A stretch of 64,000 nucleotides of DNA from Ustilago trichophora (GCA_900323505.1 OOIN01000041.1:62001-126000); one strand, 5' to 3'; positions 50,855 through 62,020 are shown, counted from the first letter of the stretch. Program-made: numbers and translations. Notes: generated from the letters alone by a model not told the origin.

Positions 50855-52978
50855 TTGGTTGAGAAAGCGCCCATCCAAGCTCTCGTACTAGTGCACACTA
50901 CTGTTGTAGCAACTGTGGCTGATGTTTCGGAAATGGTCGAAAAAGAAGAAAGTTTTTCATGTCACACTGATCTATGGTTGTGCATGTTCGAGACGATCTA
51001 CTTTGCACATGCAGAGTTGGATTCTAAGTCACCGGTCAATCACAAGCGCTGTGACTGTACGCACGCAAGGGGGGAAGGGGGGATGCGCTTTGAGCTGTGC
51101 AGATGAAACAAAATGAGTTGATCACGTGCGATGTGTGCTACCTGACACTTTGTATGTCATTGACTCTGTGCAGTATGCTGATGACTTCAAAAAAAAAAAA
51201 AAAACACCGGCGGAAGGAGCGTTGGTGAGGGAGGGGCGATAAGCGAGGGCGCAATAGTGCAGCTCCCAAAGCGTTCTCCGATCTCTCGTTCTCCCTTCGT
51301 CCGCTTTGCGCTTTCCCCGAAGACACATGGGATGAGGGGGGGACGATCTGATGCGAGATGCTATGCAGTGCAGTGCATTAAGAACAAAGACGCTAGTCTA
51401 AGTGTGTGATTGAGATGGGGTTTAAAGTGGGACGGGTTCGGGTAGGTATAGTGGCCTTTTTTTGCGGATGTTGGATTGCCGACGCTAAAATGTATCCTCT
51501 CTGTGCCGTACACGTACTGTACATCCATCCCTTCTTTTTGAAGTCTTGGCTAGGTTTCTTTGCCACTTGCAAGCCGCCGCTGCTGCTGTTGCTGCTGCTT
51601 GTCATGCTATAGTGTGGATGAAAGGAGGGTCAAAGCTAGATGGTAGCTGGTGAAGAGATGTTGCAGCGGGGTTATCTTTCCAAATTGAATGAATGCAGAT
51701 GGAGATGCGCTCTACATATACAGTACAGTACATACACACAAACTTAGGCGAGGTATCAATCTATGTTTGTCTGCATCTCGGCGCGGCTTTGGCGAGATTT
51801 AAACGAGAACAACACGAGTCACCCAATGTACACACGCTTACTATGCAAGTGCAGCTACTGTAGGTGGTGTAAATGCTCTGTCGATCGTTTCTACAGCTCT
51901 CATTCTTCTACTCCGCTGCATGCTAGTTCTATTTCATAGACTATGATGACCAACTCGTAGCTTGTCATTAAAGAGGCGTAGATATTGGCGACGGATTGAT
52001 TTCGAGTCGGCTCGCAGTATCGAAAGAGTCATGCATGCAGGATGCAATGGTTTGGCAGGGATGACTATTGATACAGTCTGTAGAACCGGGATTTGACACA
52101 AGTTTTATTTGGCGCTCCGCTTTGATAGGCCTTCTAGAAAACCAATCACAAAAGAAACTCCGCTTGACACATCTCGCTCGTTTGGATTCATTTCCAATAT
52201 TCCACTGTCACTTGTCCCAGCTACAGAGTCTCCCTTTCGATTGGCTTTGCTGTGAGAGAAGAGATGTAGAGATGCGAATACTGTACAACATGAGCTCTCG
52301 TCTCTCTCGTTTCGGTGTTTTGTAATGAAAAGTGACCCACGCTTCCGATCCGGTCCCGCTTTCAAACTCAAAATGCAGGTATGCCGCACTGCATTCTGTA
52401 CACTTGTGCGATTTTGGCCCCACCAAACAGTCCCACCTTGTGTAACTACTGTATGTTATGTGTGCGCATCCACATCTCTTTATCCGGTGCGACGTGCCAA
52501 GCAGGTGCAACACCATCTTAAGGCGTGTGAGTGGCGAACTTGAGCTTGCAATGCATCTTGTGGAATGCACATGGGCGGAATCCAAACTCAGCCCCTTTTT
52601 TTTTTCTTTTTTTTTTTTTAGATACAGTAGATGCACATGCAAAAGACGCAGGGTGCACAACCCTCTCTCCGTGAGTTGCACCATACCAGTCCGTACCCTC
52701 CGCGGCTTCTCTTTGACTCTCCCCCCTCTCTTTCTTGCCTTGGATCATCTGTCGACACCATCCTCAGACAGATTCCGCTTTGCTTTCTCGTTAGTCAGTT
52801 GTTCTTGTTAATCTGCCCAACCAACCACCCATCGAATCGACTCGTGTAATCATTTCTGCCAGGATCACACACAAGCATCTCATCGTTCACGTCGACAATG
52901 CCTTTCTAATGCACCACTACCACCACCACCAACAACAACAGCAACAGCAACAGCAACAACAGCAGCGACGACACAGAC
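50855..52978. other. Intergenic: Not3/5 3' flank and promoter of the 849-aa gene
   Basis: About 2.1 kb without a supported gene. TACAGTA/TACTGTA motifs cluster here (51515, 51719, 51856, 52279, 52447, 52623). An AAC/AGC/CAG-rich leader lies at about 52916-52975. Confidence 0.5.
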
Positions 52979-55528
52979 ATGTCGCTACGATTTCTCACCC
53001 GCAGGAGAGACCGTGATCGCGATCGCGACCGCTCATCCAGCCACACAACTTCGCCAGCCTCTACCTGCGTCATCCTACCCTCAACATCAGCAGCCAAGGC
53101 CAAGTCACCCGTACCCGCCCAAGTACACATCATCAGCTGGGATCCTAAGCAGCTAGAAGCGTCCGGTAGGGAAGTGCACATTCGCTCCCGTGGCGATGAT
53201 GCACGACTGGATGCCACCCCCGTCTATACCGCTGATACCACTTCCACTTCCACTTCTGCTTCTACCTCTGCTCGTCCCTCTTCCACCATCCTAACCAACA
53301 ATTCTACCACCCATACAAGGCTCAACCACAGAGCTACCAGCGCACGCCCAAGAACAGCACCTCGCACCGACGCCCACGATCGAGCCTCGCCAGAATCCTT
53401 CTTCGACTCTGCGCCCTTCTCCGCGCCCATCACCGCCGACATCCTACGCCACGAGCACGTCGAAGAACTCGTCCCATCTTGGTCAACACATGATTCCCTC
53501 GAATCCAGCCGCATCAACCCCATCCGAAGGCTAGCCTCTAAAGCACGCCGTACCAAGTCTCGCTCGCAGCATAACACCACCGATTTTCACCAGTCCTCAC
53601 TTGACGCCATACCCTCTTCGCTACCTTCCACCTCTCGTTCGCCTTTCTCCTCCATCCATCGCAATGCCTCGGTTCAGAGTCTGGCTAGCTTCATCTCCTT
53701 CTCTGCAGCGGGCAGCAAGGATACCGATGCAGATCCCATCCCAGCAGGTGCAAGCACCAGCTTCTTGTCCCGCATCCCGTCCACCAGCAAACTGAGGAGA
53801 AAAAAGAACGCCAGTTCCGCAGACATCCATTTCTCCACCACCGCCTTTACTCTTCCCCACACACACGATGCAGACGTCAAAGAGCCGACAAAGCCAAACA
53901 GATCTCGCAGTGCATCGTTGAGCAACATGGCCCCGAGATTCTTGAGGAAGGATCTACCACTTCCACCCACGCCGAGCAAACCGAATACCAGGGGGAAAGC
54001 TGGTGCTCCCCCGTCAGCGTGGAAGGCTGAGACTGGCGCTGGCGATGCATCGAGCTTCAGCTCGGATAACGATGCTGCATCCTCTTCGGCGGGTCACATT
54101 GACTCGACTCCATCGGTCAGCAAGCATGCAAGGCAGGGTAGCGCAGATACAAGCATCTTAACCACTCATGCTTCTTCGGTGCAAGCGTCGCACCTCCTCT
54201 CACCACCTCCCAGCTCGACAGAGATCACATCCAAACGATTCTCCGCATACATCTCGCGCTCACCAGCTTCTCCAGCCCAACCCTCGGATGCCTTCCAACA
54301 TCACCAGCTTCAACCTACATTGGCCAATCCAGAATCACCATCCATCTCAGGTCTCCCTTTACCGCCTTCCAATACCGGTAACACCAACACTAGCCTCCCC
54401 ACCGACCAGCTATTCAAACGTCTCGGACCACCCCCCGTCGGTCTGGATCCCTCTTGCTTCATCGAACGTGTTTCCTTGATCCAATCGTACATCCTCTCCC
54501 AAGTTCCTCCTGCACCCTTGCCCAAGCATTCTCCGACTGACAGCAACAGTCTGCGACTCAGTCTCCCTCCTCCACCTTCTTCCAACCCTTCCTCGAGCAG
54601 AAGCATCACTGCGCTCAAAGACGAATTTGACAAATTGGAATGTTTGACCGAACAGCACATGTCGCTCTCGCTCCCACCGGCGAGCCATGTGACATCGTTG
54701 CGATTGGAAGAGGCCTTTTTGGAAGCACGCCGACGATGCGGGGTAGATGCAAGTAGGAGTTGGTTTAGCAGTCCTAGCTTTTCGGAAGCGGCTGATCTGC
54801 ACTGTGCAAACGGAGGAGGAGGCGTAGGGGTAGGAGGCGGAGGCGGAATGGGTGGAGGATTGGGTCTCAGTGGGATAGAGAGGAAATCGGAAGTAGGACA
54901 TGGAGAGGTGAGCTTGAAACCTGCCCCGAGGAGTAGGAGGAGAGCAGGAGTGGCGAATGGGATGCGCGGGAGGAGGCCTATCACCGCTCCCGAAGCTGCC
55001 TATGATAGCAGCGGCGTCGCAGCGCTAGCACGTGGAGGTGGTATGTCATTCACAACACCAACCTCAGACCCAAACGGTGCCAGACCAGGCACGGCAAGAT
55101 CAACCCTCACCCAACAGGTCTCGTCAGATTCTCATCGCACCATTCTCAACAAGGGTGAATTATTCACGCCTCAAAGCTTCAGTGCCAAACCCGCACCAAC
55201 ATTGATCGCGGATCATACCAACCCTTCGGAAAAACCTGCATATCCACCTTCCACCACAACCACCCAAACACGTCTAAGTTCCAGCGATCACGATAGCTCA
55301 AGCAGCCATACGCATTGTTCGAGTTGTTCGGTGAAAAGTCCGCTCTTTCTGAGTCATTCCCATTTCCAACCTTGGCATTCCGATTCGAACTCGTTTCTGC
55401 CCAACTATTCGACATCCGCAACCGCAACGACGGCGATGACGGGGTTGCTGGTCAAGACGAGAGATTCTCAGGATACCCAGGCAACCGAGGAAGAAATTGG
55501 TGCCGAACAGCTGGTTAAGATCGTATAG
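52979..55528 (+). CDS. Disordered protein of unknown function
   Basis: 849 aa, single exon. An in-frame stop at 52907-52909 fixes the start at 52979. I do not recognise a family. The N-terminus has an RD repeat (RRRDRDRDRDR). Most of the chain is Ser/Thr/Pro-rich and probably disordered. The best candidate for a folded part is about 480-610, containing GLDPSCFIERVSLIQSYILS, FDKLECLTEQHMSLSLPP and LRLEEAFLEARRRCGVD, mostly helical. A Gly-rich stretch (about 614-635) and a basic RRRAG patch follow. No signal peptide or membrane helix. The GC-rich third positions and coherent length support a real gene; function unknown. Confidence 0.7.
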   Translation: MSLRFLTRRRDRDRDRDRSSSHTTSPASTCVILPSTSAAKAKSPVPAQVHIISWDPKQLEASGREVHIRSRGDDARLDATPVYTADTTSTSTSASTSARPSSTILTNNSTTHTRLNHRATSARPRTAPRTDAHDRASPESFFDSAPFSAPITADILRHEHVEELVPSWSTHDSLESSRINPIRRLASKARRTKSRSQHNTTDFHQSSLDAIPSSLPSTSRSPFSSIHRNASVQSLASFISFSAAGSKDTDADPIPAGASTSFLSRIPSTSKLRRKKNASSADIHFSTTAFTLPHTHDADVKEPTKPNRSRSASLSNMAPRFLRKDLPLPPTPSKPNTRGKAGAPPSAWKAETGAGDASSFSSDNDAASSSAGHIDSTPSVSKHARQGSADTSILTTHASSVQASHLLSPPPSSTEITSKRFSAYISRSPASPAQPSDAFQHHQLQPTLANPESPSISGLPLPPSNTGNTNTSLPTDQLFKRLGPPPVGLDPSCFIERVSLIQSYILSQVPPAPLPKHSPTDSNSLRLSLPPPPSSNPSSSRSITALKDEFDKLECLTEQHMSLSLPPASHVTSLRLEEAFLEARRRCGVDASRSWFSSPSFSEAADLHCANGGGGVGVGGGGGMGGGLGLSGIERKSEVGHGEVSLKPAPRSRRRAGVANGMRGRRPITAPEAAYDSSGVAALARGGGMSFTTPTSDPNGARPGTARSTLTQQVSSDSHRTILNKGELFTPQSFSAKPAPTLIADHTNPSEKPAYPPSTTTTQTRLSSSDHDSSSSHTHCSSCSVKSPLFLSHSHFQPWHSDSNSFLPNYSTSATATTAMTGLLVKTRDSQDTQATEEEIGAEQLVKIV

Positions 55529-55931
55529 CTGTATGAGAGGGCCTTTTTATTCTACTCCGTTGAGAAAGAATAATCAAGGGTTACATGGTTGTAGTTCTAC
55601 GTTTGGCAAGTCTATGTTTAATTGTTACTAAGGCGTGATAAAACGTGTGAAGGTGAAGGTGAAGGTGAGGGGTTCAAGAGTGAGAAGATAGGTAGGAAGC
55701 ACTCACACAAAAAAGCTTCCTTGAACAGTTTCACTTTGCTTTCTCCCTTTTCGCCAACTCTGCAAACCATTACCACCGTCTCTCCTCTTTGAACCGCTCT
55801 CGACCTGCACACAAATCCCCCCCCCCCCCCCCCCCCCCCCCTTTTCACACATAACGAACCCCCTCCCTGTTTTGTTTTTCTTTGTCAAACGCAACGAAAT
55901 TGTACATACGATACAAACTTGAGAATCACAT
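55529..55931. other. Convergent 3' flanks (849-aa gene / Dicer)
   Basis: Short convergent interval containing a 25-nt poly(C) tract at 55817-55841. No gene seen. Confidence 0.5.
55817..55841 (+). repeat. Poly(C) run, 25 nt
   Basis: A homopolymer of C, about 90 bp beyond the Dicer stop codon. Its length may be an assembly estimate. Confidence 0.85.
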
Positions 55932-58900
55932 TTACCCTTCGCCCAAAACAAACTTTCGCAATTGAGCCAAACTGTACGGTCGTCCCGCATCACCATGGTC
56001 ATCATCGAGAGGAGAGGAGGTAGATTGGAAAATGTACTTCCATCCAATTGTTTGTGCCAGTTCCAAGAGGAGATGCTGAAACTCGTCGAGTTGTTCGACT
56101 ACTTGGGCTGGTGAGGTGTAGCTCGGTTTGTCTTGGGATGCATCCTGCTGCGATGGTTCGTCCGGATCGTTTTCGTCCTTGTCATCATCATCGACAGCTT
56201 GAGGTGAAGGAGAGGCAGTGAGGTAGGACGAAAAATAAAGTTGGTGCTGTAACTTCTCGATCTCTGTCACAATCCCAATCGCCCTCGTCAAATGCATTGC
56301 ACTCTTGGGCAAAACCTCACATCTCCCAACCACCATATCCGCCACCTTGAGCTCCACTTTGATCTCGGTTAGCATCGCCCGAACTAATCTCTCTTCCTCC
56401 TCTTCACCTTCTCTTTCCATTCCCAACTCGATCAGATTCGTACGCACCTCAACCACCCTCACCCCACCACTTCCAGCTACATCCACCACCACCACCTCCC
56501 TCCTCACAATCCCAAACAAAAACTCAACCACCCTCTTCGCATCCCTAACCCTCACCCGATCAAATCGACAATACGCATCGTAGAAAGGTGCAAAGATCCG
56601 ATCGAAGACGCGCTGCGCAATCGTCTCGTCAAATTCGCTATCCACCACTATGCTGGCAAAAGACGCTTCGACCACATCCGCAATTGCCTTTGGTACGATC
56701 ACGTCGGATGGCAAGTCCTGCCAGTACTGCCCGTGTTCTGTTTCGGCTTCATCCTTGCTCTCGTTGAGAGCTGTTACGATCGTGTCTAGAGATCTGGCAT
56801 AGTGTTTGATCGTTTCGCAAAGCACGGTACTGTTACTCGCCACATAGCTGTGCAGACCCAACCGATGACCCAGCGCAGACAGGGTGGAGTTGCTCGCCAG
56901 TAGACCTTTCAACGCCGTCAACTCTCCAGGTGAAAGTCGGTCGTGTTGCGCGTAGATCCGCGTCACAATGTAGAAGTCTAACCATGCATCTCCCAAAAAC
57001 TCCAACCGCTGGTAGCTAGGCAATACCGAGGCGAGCAACGATGGATGGGTAAAGGCTTCCAAGCCCAGATGCGGGTATCGATACACGTGCGAGAAGACGT
57101 GTTGCAGGTGATGTAGGGCGGATAAGGATACGCGGGATTGCCAGGATTCGGCGACCGACTGCGATTTCAAGTCGAGAAGCAGAGCGTTGAAATCCGAGAG
57201 CGTCAAGATGGTACCAGGGATAAGGTGGAGTGTTCGACAGATGAAGAGCGCACATGATGTACCGGAGGTGAGGAGAGCTGCACCGATGAGAGCCTCAGTG
57301 ATGTCGGACAGAGTCTTCTCTTTGATCCTATCCACATCTTCCCCCTTGACCACCTCAACATCATCCACCACCACCCCCATCTCCTCCTTCCCCGGTTCGG
57401 CAACAAGCCTTCCACCCACCTCCCCAGCCATAGGCCCAACAAATCTCTTCGCAACAATCCTCGCCCCCGCAAACAACCCATACTTTTCCAACTTCAACCT
57501 CCTCGCCTCGTTCAACAACCTCACATTGGTCAAAATCCCCTTGTTGGCCAAATGCAACTCTGCCTCTGTCCTACTCAGATGCGTGGTAAACGTATGACAG
57601 GTGGCGACGAGCTTGAGAAATGTATCTCCTAAAAACTCCAACCGTTCGTAGTCGAATCCAGATCCTGCGGAAGGGGAGGTCAGCGCTTCCAGCACCAGAT
57701 CGGTATCGATTCGGCCGGAGAACAGATCGGCGTTGCAAGCTCGCGCCAGGAGAAGCTGGTCGTACCGCGTCAGAATGGAAGGGAGAAGTAAGACGCTTTG
57801 AACGAGGTTGAGGGAAAGCGGGTGAAGGAGGTAGAAATAGGGAACGATCAATCGAGATGCTGATGTTGGCCGAGTGTCTCTCTGCTGTGCAGGGGTGGGA
57901 GAGAGAAGATTTTGCACTTTGGCCATCTTGGTGACTTCCAACAGAGGCATGTTGGCCAGCTCGAGCGAGAGAACGGTCGACATGTCTTCGGGTGGGATGG
58001 ATCGGGTCGAGTGGAATCGACCGTACATTCGGAGATGCTGGGTGAGGTAGGTGTCTGTATCGTTGGATGCGAGGGGTGAGTTGGGTGTCAGATCGGGTCG
58101 GATGCGGTTGAACCGATACAGAGAGTGCGAGTGGTAGCTGTGCTGTCGAACGAGTACACGGCCTTGCAATTGCGATTCGGAGAGGTCGAAGGGGGCACGA
58201 TCGAGCGAGGGGGGGAAATCAGATTCGACGTCCGAGGCGGTTTGCACTTTTGTGACGCCGGCAACTCTGCGAACGGGCAAAACGAGGACTGTCGGCTCAC
58301 CGTCTCGGTCGTCGCTGCGAGAAGTCGAATCCTTCGACTTGCCATGGACGCGATGGGGATCTTTACGGCCGATCAGCTTGAATACGAACCTGGTGAAGCG
58401 CGTAGCTGCCTCGACATCGTCGTTGCTAAGCGAGGCAATCGCGCCGAGTGACTTTGGACGGACATCCTTCAACCGACCCGACGAATGAAGCAGCTTGAGC
58501 AGTTTTGTCTCCGGCAAAGCCCCGCCCCGCGTGAGCAGCACCAGCGGCTGAAACGACCCGTCAAAGTCATCCAGTGGAAGGAAAATCGCATGATACACTC
58601 CCTTTCCCTCTTCCTCTCCCGCATCCCGGCTGGCAACGAACCTCGCCCAGCCATCCATCTTTTTCACCGGCACATCGATCGGTTTCCCACTGCCCCTCCA
58701 AGCCTTGTGATGCGGATTCACCTTTCCACCTGCACTGTTGGCCCTTTTCACTTCGGACCGATCGATGAGCTTGGGTAACAACCACTCGTCCAGCTCTCCT
58801 AGCTCTCTCAGCTGCTGACAGGCCTTGAAAGCGGCCATTCGTTTGGCACTTTTCTTGCTCCTACACTCCCCCGATTCGACTCTCCGCACTGCACTCGTAC

Positions 58901-61433
58901 TCGGTAGCTCCAAAACGCAGTTGAACATCTTTGCATCACCAAACCCCTCCTCAGCCACTTCCATCTTGTATGCCAGTACCGCATCTTGAAGGTACTCGGT
59001 ATGAAGGGTCGCCGCGTAGTGCGAGATCAGCGTCGGTGCGTCCTCGGCAAACAGCCTTGCACCCGTAGCCTCCTCAAAGATGCACTCCTCTTCACCCGCC
59101 TCCACGTCATGATCTGCTTCGACCCGCAGCTTTTGCAGCCATTCTTCCTCCCAGTATTCCGCATCGTGATTCTCGGCGATGCCTTTGAGCCATGTACTGC
59201 GATTAGCTTCTGTGTTGAACGCGTTGAGGATCGCTTGTGCGTGATCGCGATTGCCGGTCTCGGCCATGATGATGAAACGGCTCTCTTTGGCTCGGGCTCG
59301 TCCGCGCGATTGGAGGAACGAGATGTGGCGGTTGAAGAGGTCAAAGCGGATCACGAGGTTGGCGGCTTGGATGTCGAGCCCTTCTTCAGCGATCGAGGTG
59401 GCTACGAGCAAGTTGGTGGGATTACGACGCCGGAATCGGTTGAGCGCTTGCACTTGGTCATGCCAGTCCATCCCAGGAGCGCCACCTGAGGCATTACCGT
59501 TCTCGTGGCCAAGCAGGAATTCGGGATGAATAAACTCCAAACCAGGCACACGTTTGATCAGTTCCACCAAAAGAGTAGCCGTCTGGCGACGCTCGACAAA
59601 GACAATCCCGCAGAACTCGGCTTTGCTCGGCTCAAAGCATTTCAGCGTCTCGATCAAGCGCAGTACTTTGGGCGAGACATTGTTCGCATCGAGCGATAGA
59701 GTGTTCGGCAGTGTAGGCTGCGATCGCATATGCAGCAGGATGCGCTGATTCAGCTCGCTGTTGGTAGAGAGATGTGCCACCGCCAGACCCAGTCCCAAGC
59801 GCGACCCAGAGCCGGTGGATTGAGATCCACTCCCAGGACTACCACCGTCTCCACTGGAGCTACCTTGACTTTCGGGAGGCGTGAGGGTCGAAGTGCGCAT
59901 ACTGGCGTCGACGATCCAGTCGTCGCTGACGAGGGTGCGCTTATCTCGATGGATGTTGACCCATTTGCGAGCGCGAGATCTGTACTCGAGCAGGGTGCTG
60001 TGCCACAGCAAATCGCATCCGAGCGGTCCCAGATGTCGCATGGTATATTCGAGCTTAGGCCGCACTTCCTTTTCAAAATGCTCCGTGACTGGATCCAACA
60101 CCACATCGTCGTCTCCATCTGGACTCTTGCCAAAGGTGGCGATCATTTCGAGGCTGAGCTCGGACAACTGTGCCCCATCCTCTTCATCATCGAGCACAGT
60201 GTTGTACGAATCGTACTCTACAACCATTTCCTCCGGCTTCTGTTTCACCTCCTTCAAGCTCTGCAGTGTCTCGTTCGAAACCGTATGAATCCTGGCATCC
60301 ATCGTCTTCTGCAAATACCTCGATGCTTCATCAAACTCCCCCGTGCTTGTGAAAATCGGGCTTGCAGTCATTCCAAAGATCTTGGGTCTCTGATGCACAG
60401 GTGCGAGCCTGTAGTACTTCATGATGCGGAAAAAGGGATGGTTCTTGAGCGCATGATGCACCTCGTCAAAGATGAGCAGGTTGAGATGGTCCATCTTGAC
60501 GAAACCGTGGATGAGGGCGTCGAGGAAGCATTGGGCGGTGGAGACGATGACTTGATGCGATGCCAAGAGCGCAGACCATTGAGGTTCACGCCAGGTATCG
60601 ACGGTGAGCTTGTTGTTCTTGCCACGGATGGTATCCTTGAGCTCGCCATAGAGTTTTCCGACGGAGAGGTTCGAGTTGCCTGCGATGACGGAGGATTGCT
60701 GGTGGACGAGGGGAACTAGGTTGACGAGAAAGAATGAAACTTTGCGGCGCTCGAAGGCGGAAGCGTGGGAACCACTCGGGGGAGAAAGAGGTGGTTCGAT
60801 ACTTTGCTGGTGAACATGCTGCAGCAGTAGGACAGAGATGAGCGTCTTGCCACTGCCAGTATCGAGACAGACAAGAACGTTTCCGGACTTGGCGAGCTCG
60901 GCGAGTTCAAGCTGGTATGAACGAGGGATGCATGCTAGCTGATCGGAGCGGAGCTGGTCAGAAGGGTCGACAGAGGTTTGGGCAGAGATGTGGTCGATAA
61001 TCCTCTGCCGTTTCCTGCGATCGTCTTGCTCTGGAGGAGATGGGGTCGTATCGGGTGAAGAGGTCGGTGTATCATACTGGCCTGCACCAGGTGACTCTTC
61101 TAGACCACGAGTACGTTTGGTCATAGTTTCGGAGATCTGAAGGGCGGAAAGATGCTGTGACAGTTGAACGGGAGCAGTGGTGTGGAGTAGCTCTGTATCT
61201 AAATTGGAAGGTGGTGGGAAGTCGGACGAGGATGGTGGGAGATCCATTGCGCGAGGATATGTATCCGAAAAGTGGGCTTCATACGTCTGTTTGACGGTGC
61301 GGAAAGCAGGTTCGTCTGCACTTCCTTCTCCATCAGCGCCGGCGTGCTGAGAGCTTGAGTCTAAAGGTGCGCAGACGGCATGGGCGTGGGCAAATTGTGC
61401 TTGCCGCATTTTGTGGTTACCTCGACGAGACAT
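55932..61433 (-). CDS. Dicer-like ribonuclease III
   Basis: 1833 aa, uninterrupted. N-terminal helicase: Walker A LDTGSGKT (190-197), DEVH box (323-326), TAS (356-358), and motif VI QSRGRARAKES (708-718). A Dicer dimerisation domain lies at about 795-885 (FNCVLELPSTSAV and CRSKKSAKRMAAFKACQQL). The 890-1250 part corresponds to the platform/PAZ region but is weakly conserved. RNase IIIa is at about 1262 (YERLEFLGDTFLKL, later KTLSDITEALIGAAL) and RNase IIIb at about 1474 (YQRLEFLGDAWLDF, later PKAIADVVEASFASIVVDSE), both with intact acidic residues. No clear C-terminal dsRBD is visible. The enzyme cuts double-stranded RNA into small RNAs. Divergent from Cwc21. Confidence 0.95.
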   Translation of the reverse strand: MSRRGNHKMRQAQFAHAHAVCAPLDSSSQHAGADGEGSADEPAFRTVKQTYEAHFSDTYPRAMDLPPSSSDFPPPSNLDTELLHTTAPVQLSQHLSALQISETMTKRTRGLEESPGAGQYDTPTSSPDTTPSPPEQDDRRKRQRIIDHISAQTSVDPSDQLRSDQLACIPRSYQLELAELAKSGNVLVCLDTGSGKTLISVLLLQHVHQQSIEPPLSPPSGSHASAFERRKVSFFLVNLVPLVHQQSSVIAGNSNLSVGKLYGELKDTIRGKNNKLTVDTWREPQWSALLASHQVIVSTAQCFLDALIHGFVKMDHLNLLIFDEVHHALKNHPFFRIMKYYRLAPVHQRPKIFGMTASPIFTSTGEFDEASRYLQKTMDARIHTVSNETLQSLKEVKQKPEEMVVEYDSYNTVLDDEEDGAQLSELSLEMIATFGKSPDGDDDVVLDPVTEHFEKEVRPKLEYTMRHLGPLGCDLLWHSTLLEYRSRARKWVNIHRDKRTLVSDDWIVDASMRTSTLTPPESQGSSSGDGGSPGSGSQSTGSGSRLGLGLAVAHLSTNSELNQRILLHMRSQPTLPNTLSLDANNVSPKVLRLIETLKCFEPSKAEFCGIVFVERRQTATLLVELIKRVPGLEFIHPEFLLGHENGNASGGAPGMDWHDQVQALNRFRRRNPTNLLVATSIAEEGLDIQAANLVIRFDLFNRHISFLQSRGRARAKESRFIIMAETGNRDHAQAILNAFNTEANRSTWLKGIAENHDAEYWEEEWLQKLRVEADHDVEAGEEECIFEEATGARLFAEDAPTLISHYAATLHTEYLQDAVLAYKMEVAEEGFGDAKMFNCVLELPSTSAVRRVESGECRSKKSAKRMAAFKACQQLRELGELDEWLLPKLIDRSEVKRANSAGGKVNPHHKAWRGSGKPIDVPVKKMDGWARFVASRDAGEEEGKGVYHAIFLPLDDFDGSFQPLVLLTRGGALPETKLLKLLHSSGRLKDVRPKSLGAIASLSNDDVEAATRFTRFVFKLIGRKDPHRVHGKSKDSTSRSDDRDGEPTVLVLPVRRVAGVTKVQTASDVESDFPPSLDRAPFDLSESQLQGRVLVRQHSYHSHSLYRFNRIRPDLTPNSPLASNDTDTYLTQHLRMYGRFHSTRSIPPEDMSTVLSLELANMPLLEVTKMAKVQNLLSPTPAQQRDTRPTSASRLIVPYFYLLHPLSLNLVQSVLLLPSILTRYDQLLLARACNADLFSGRIDTDLVLEALTSPSAGSGFDYERLEFLGDTFLKLVATCHTFTTHLSRTEAELHLANKGILTNVRLLNEARRLKLEKYGLFAGARIVAKRFVGPMAGEVGGRLVAEPGKEEMGVVVDDVEVVKGEDVDRIKEKTLSDITEALIGAALLTSGTSCALFICRTLHLIPGTILTLSDFNALLLDLKSQSVAESWQSRVSLSALHHLQHVFSHVYRYPHLGLEAFTHPSLLASVLPSYQRLEFLGDAWLDFYIVTRIYAQHDRLSPGELTALKGLLASNSTLSALGHRLGLHSYVASNSTVLCETIKHYARSLDTIVTALNESKDEAETEHGQYWQDLPSDVIVPKAIADVVEASFASIVVDSEFDETIAQRVFDRIFAPFYDAYCRFDRVRVRDAKRVVEFLFGIVRREVVVVDVAGSGGVRVVEVRTNLIELGMEREGEEEEERLVRAMLTEIKVELKVADMVVGRCEVLPKSAMHLTRAIGIVTEIEKLQHQLYFSSYLTASPSPQAVDDDDKDENDPDEPSQQDASQDKPSYTSPAQVVEQLDEFQHLLLELAQTIGWKYIFQSTSSPLDDDHGDAGRPYSLAQLRKFVLGEG

Positions 61434-62020
61434 GTTGAAGTTGGGTTCCTGTCCTTCTAATATTTCCCATCCTTCCAGCAGCTTATATGCGAAACTTGGT
61501 GTTGACTTGCGTCTTGGACCTTGTGATCAAGTGGGCGGCATTATGAAGGTCCAAGCTCGAACGCGGCGCTATGCAAGCCTCTTGCAGTATGAGGCGGAGC
61601 GCTTTCGAGCGACGTCGGTGGGCAGAGAGTGAGGAGCTAATCGCAGTCAGCTTGTTTTTGGTCTAGAATCATTCCGATTGATGCGCATGTGAGATGTAAG
61701 GTTTGGTCGGTCGTTCAGAGACGAACAAAGGGATTGCAGGCATGTTGGACAAAGGTAAGGTGGAAGCTTAACATGTTATTCAGGGTCCAACTTTTCCTTT
61801 CTTTCTTCCCTCCCAGCCAGCCAGCCGGCCGAATGCCATTTTCCGAAAACCGAGTTTTGAACTCCAAAATTCGGTGGAGCTCAACTGAGCAGCGATGTTT
61901 CTCTCCTCTCTACTGTATCCTTTGACCTCCGCTCTGACCTCTTCCATTCCATTCCTTTCCATCCTACCACCACCAGCCCTCACTGTCTCGATCTTACCAT
62001 CACAGAGATAGTACATCACA
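61434..62020. promoter_or_regulatory. Divergent promoter (Dicer / Cwc21)
   Basis: About 590 bp between divergent starts, with TACTGTA at about 61911-61917. A single ACAAAGGGA, the pheromone-response-element consensus of U. maydis, lies at 61725-61733 but may be chance. Confidence 0.5.

Noticed and set aside
61725..61733. ACAAAGGGA, the U. maydis pheromone response element, in the Dicer/Cwc21 promoter
   Set aside because: A single 9-mer is expected about once in two such windows by chance, and these genes are not known pheromone targets.
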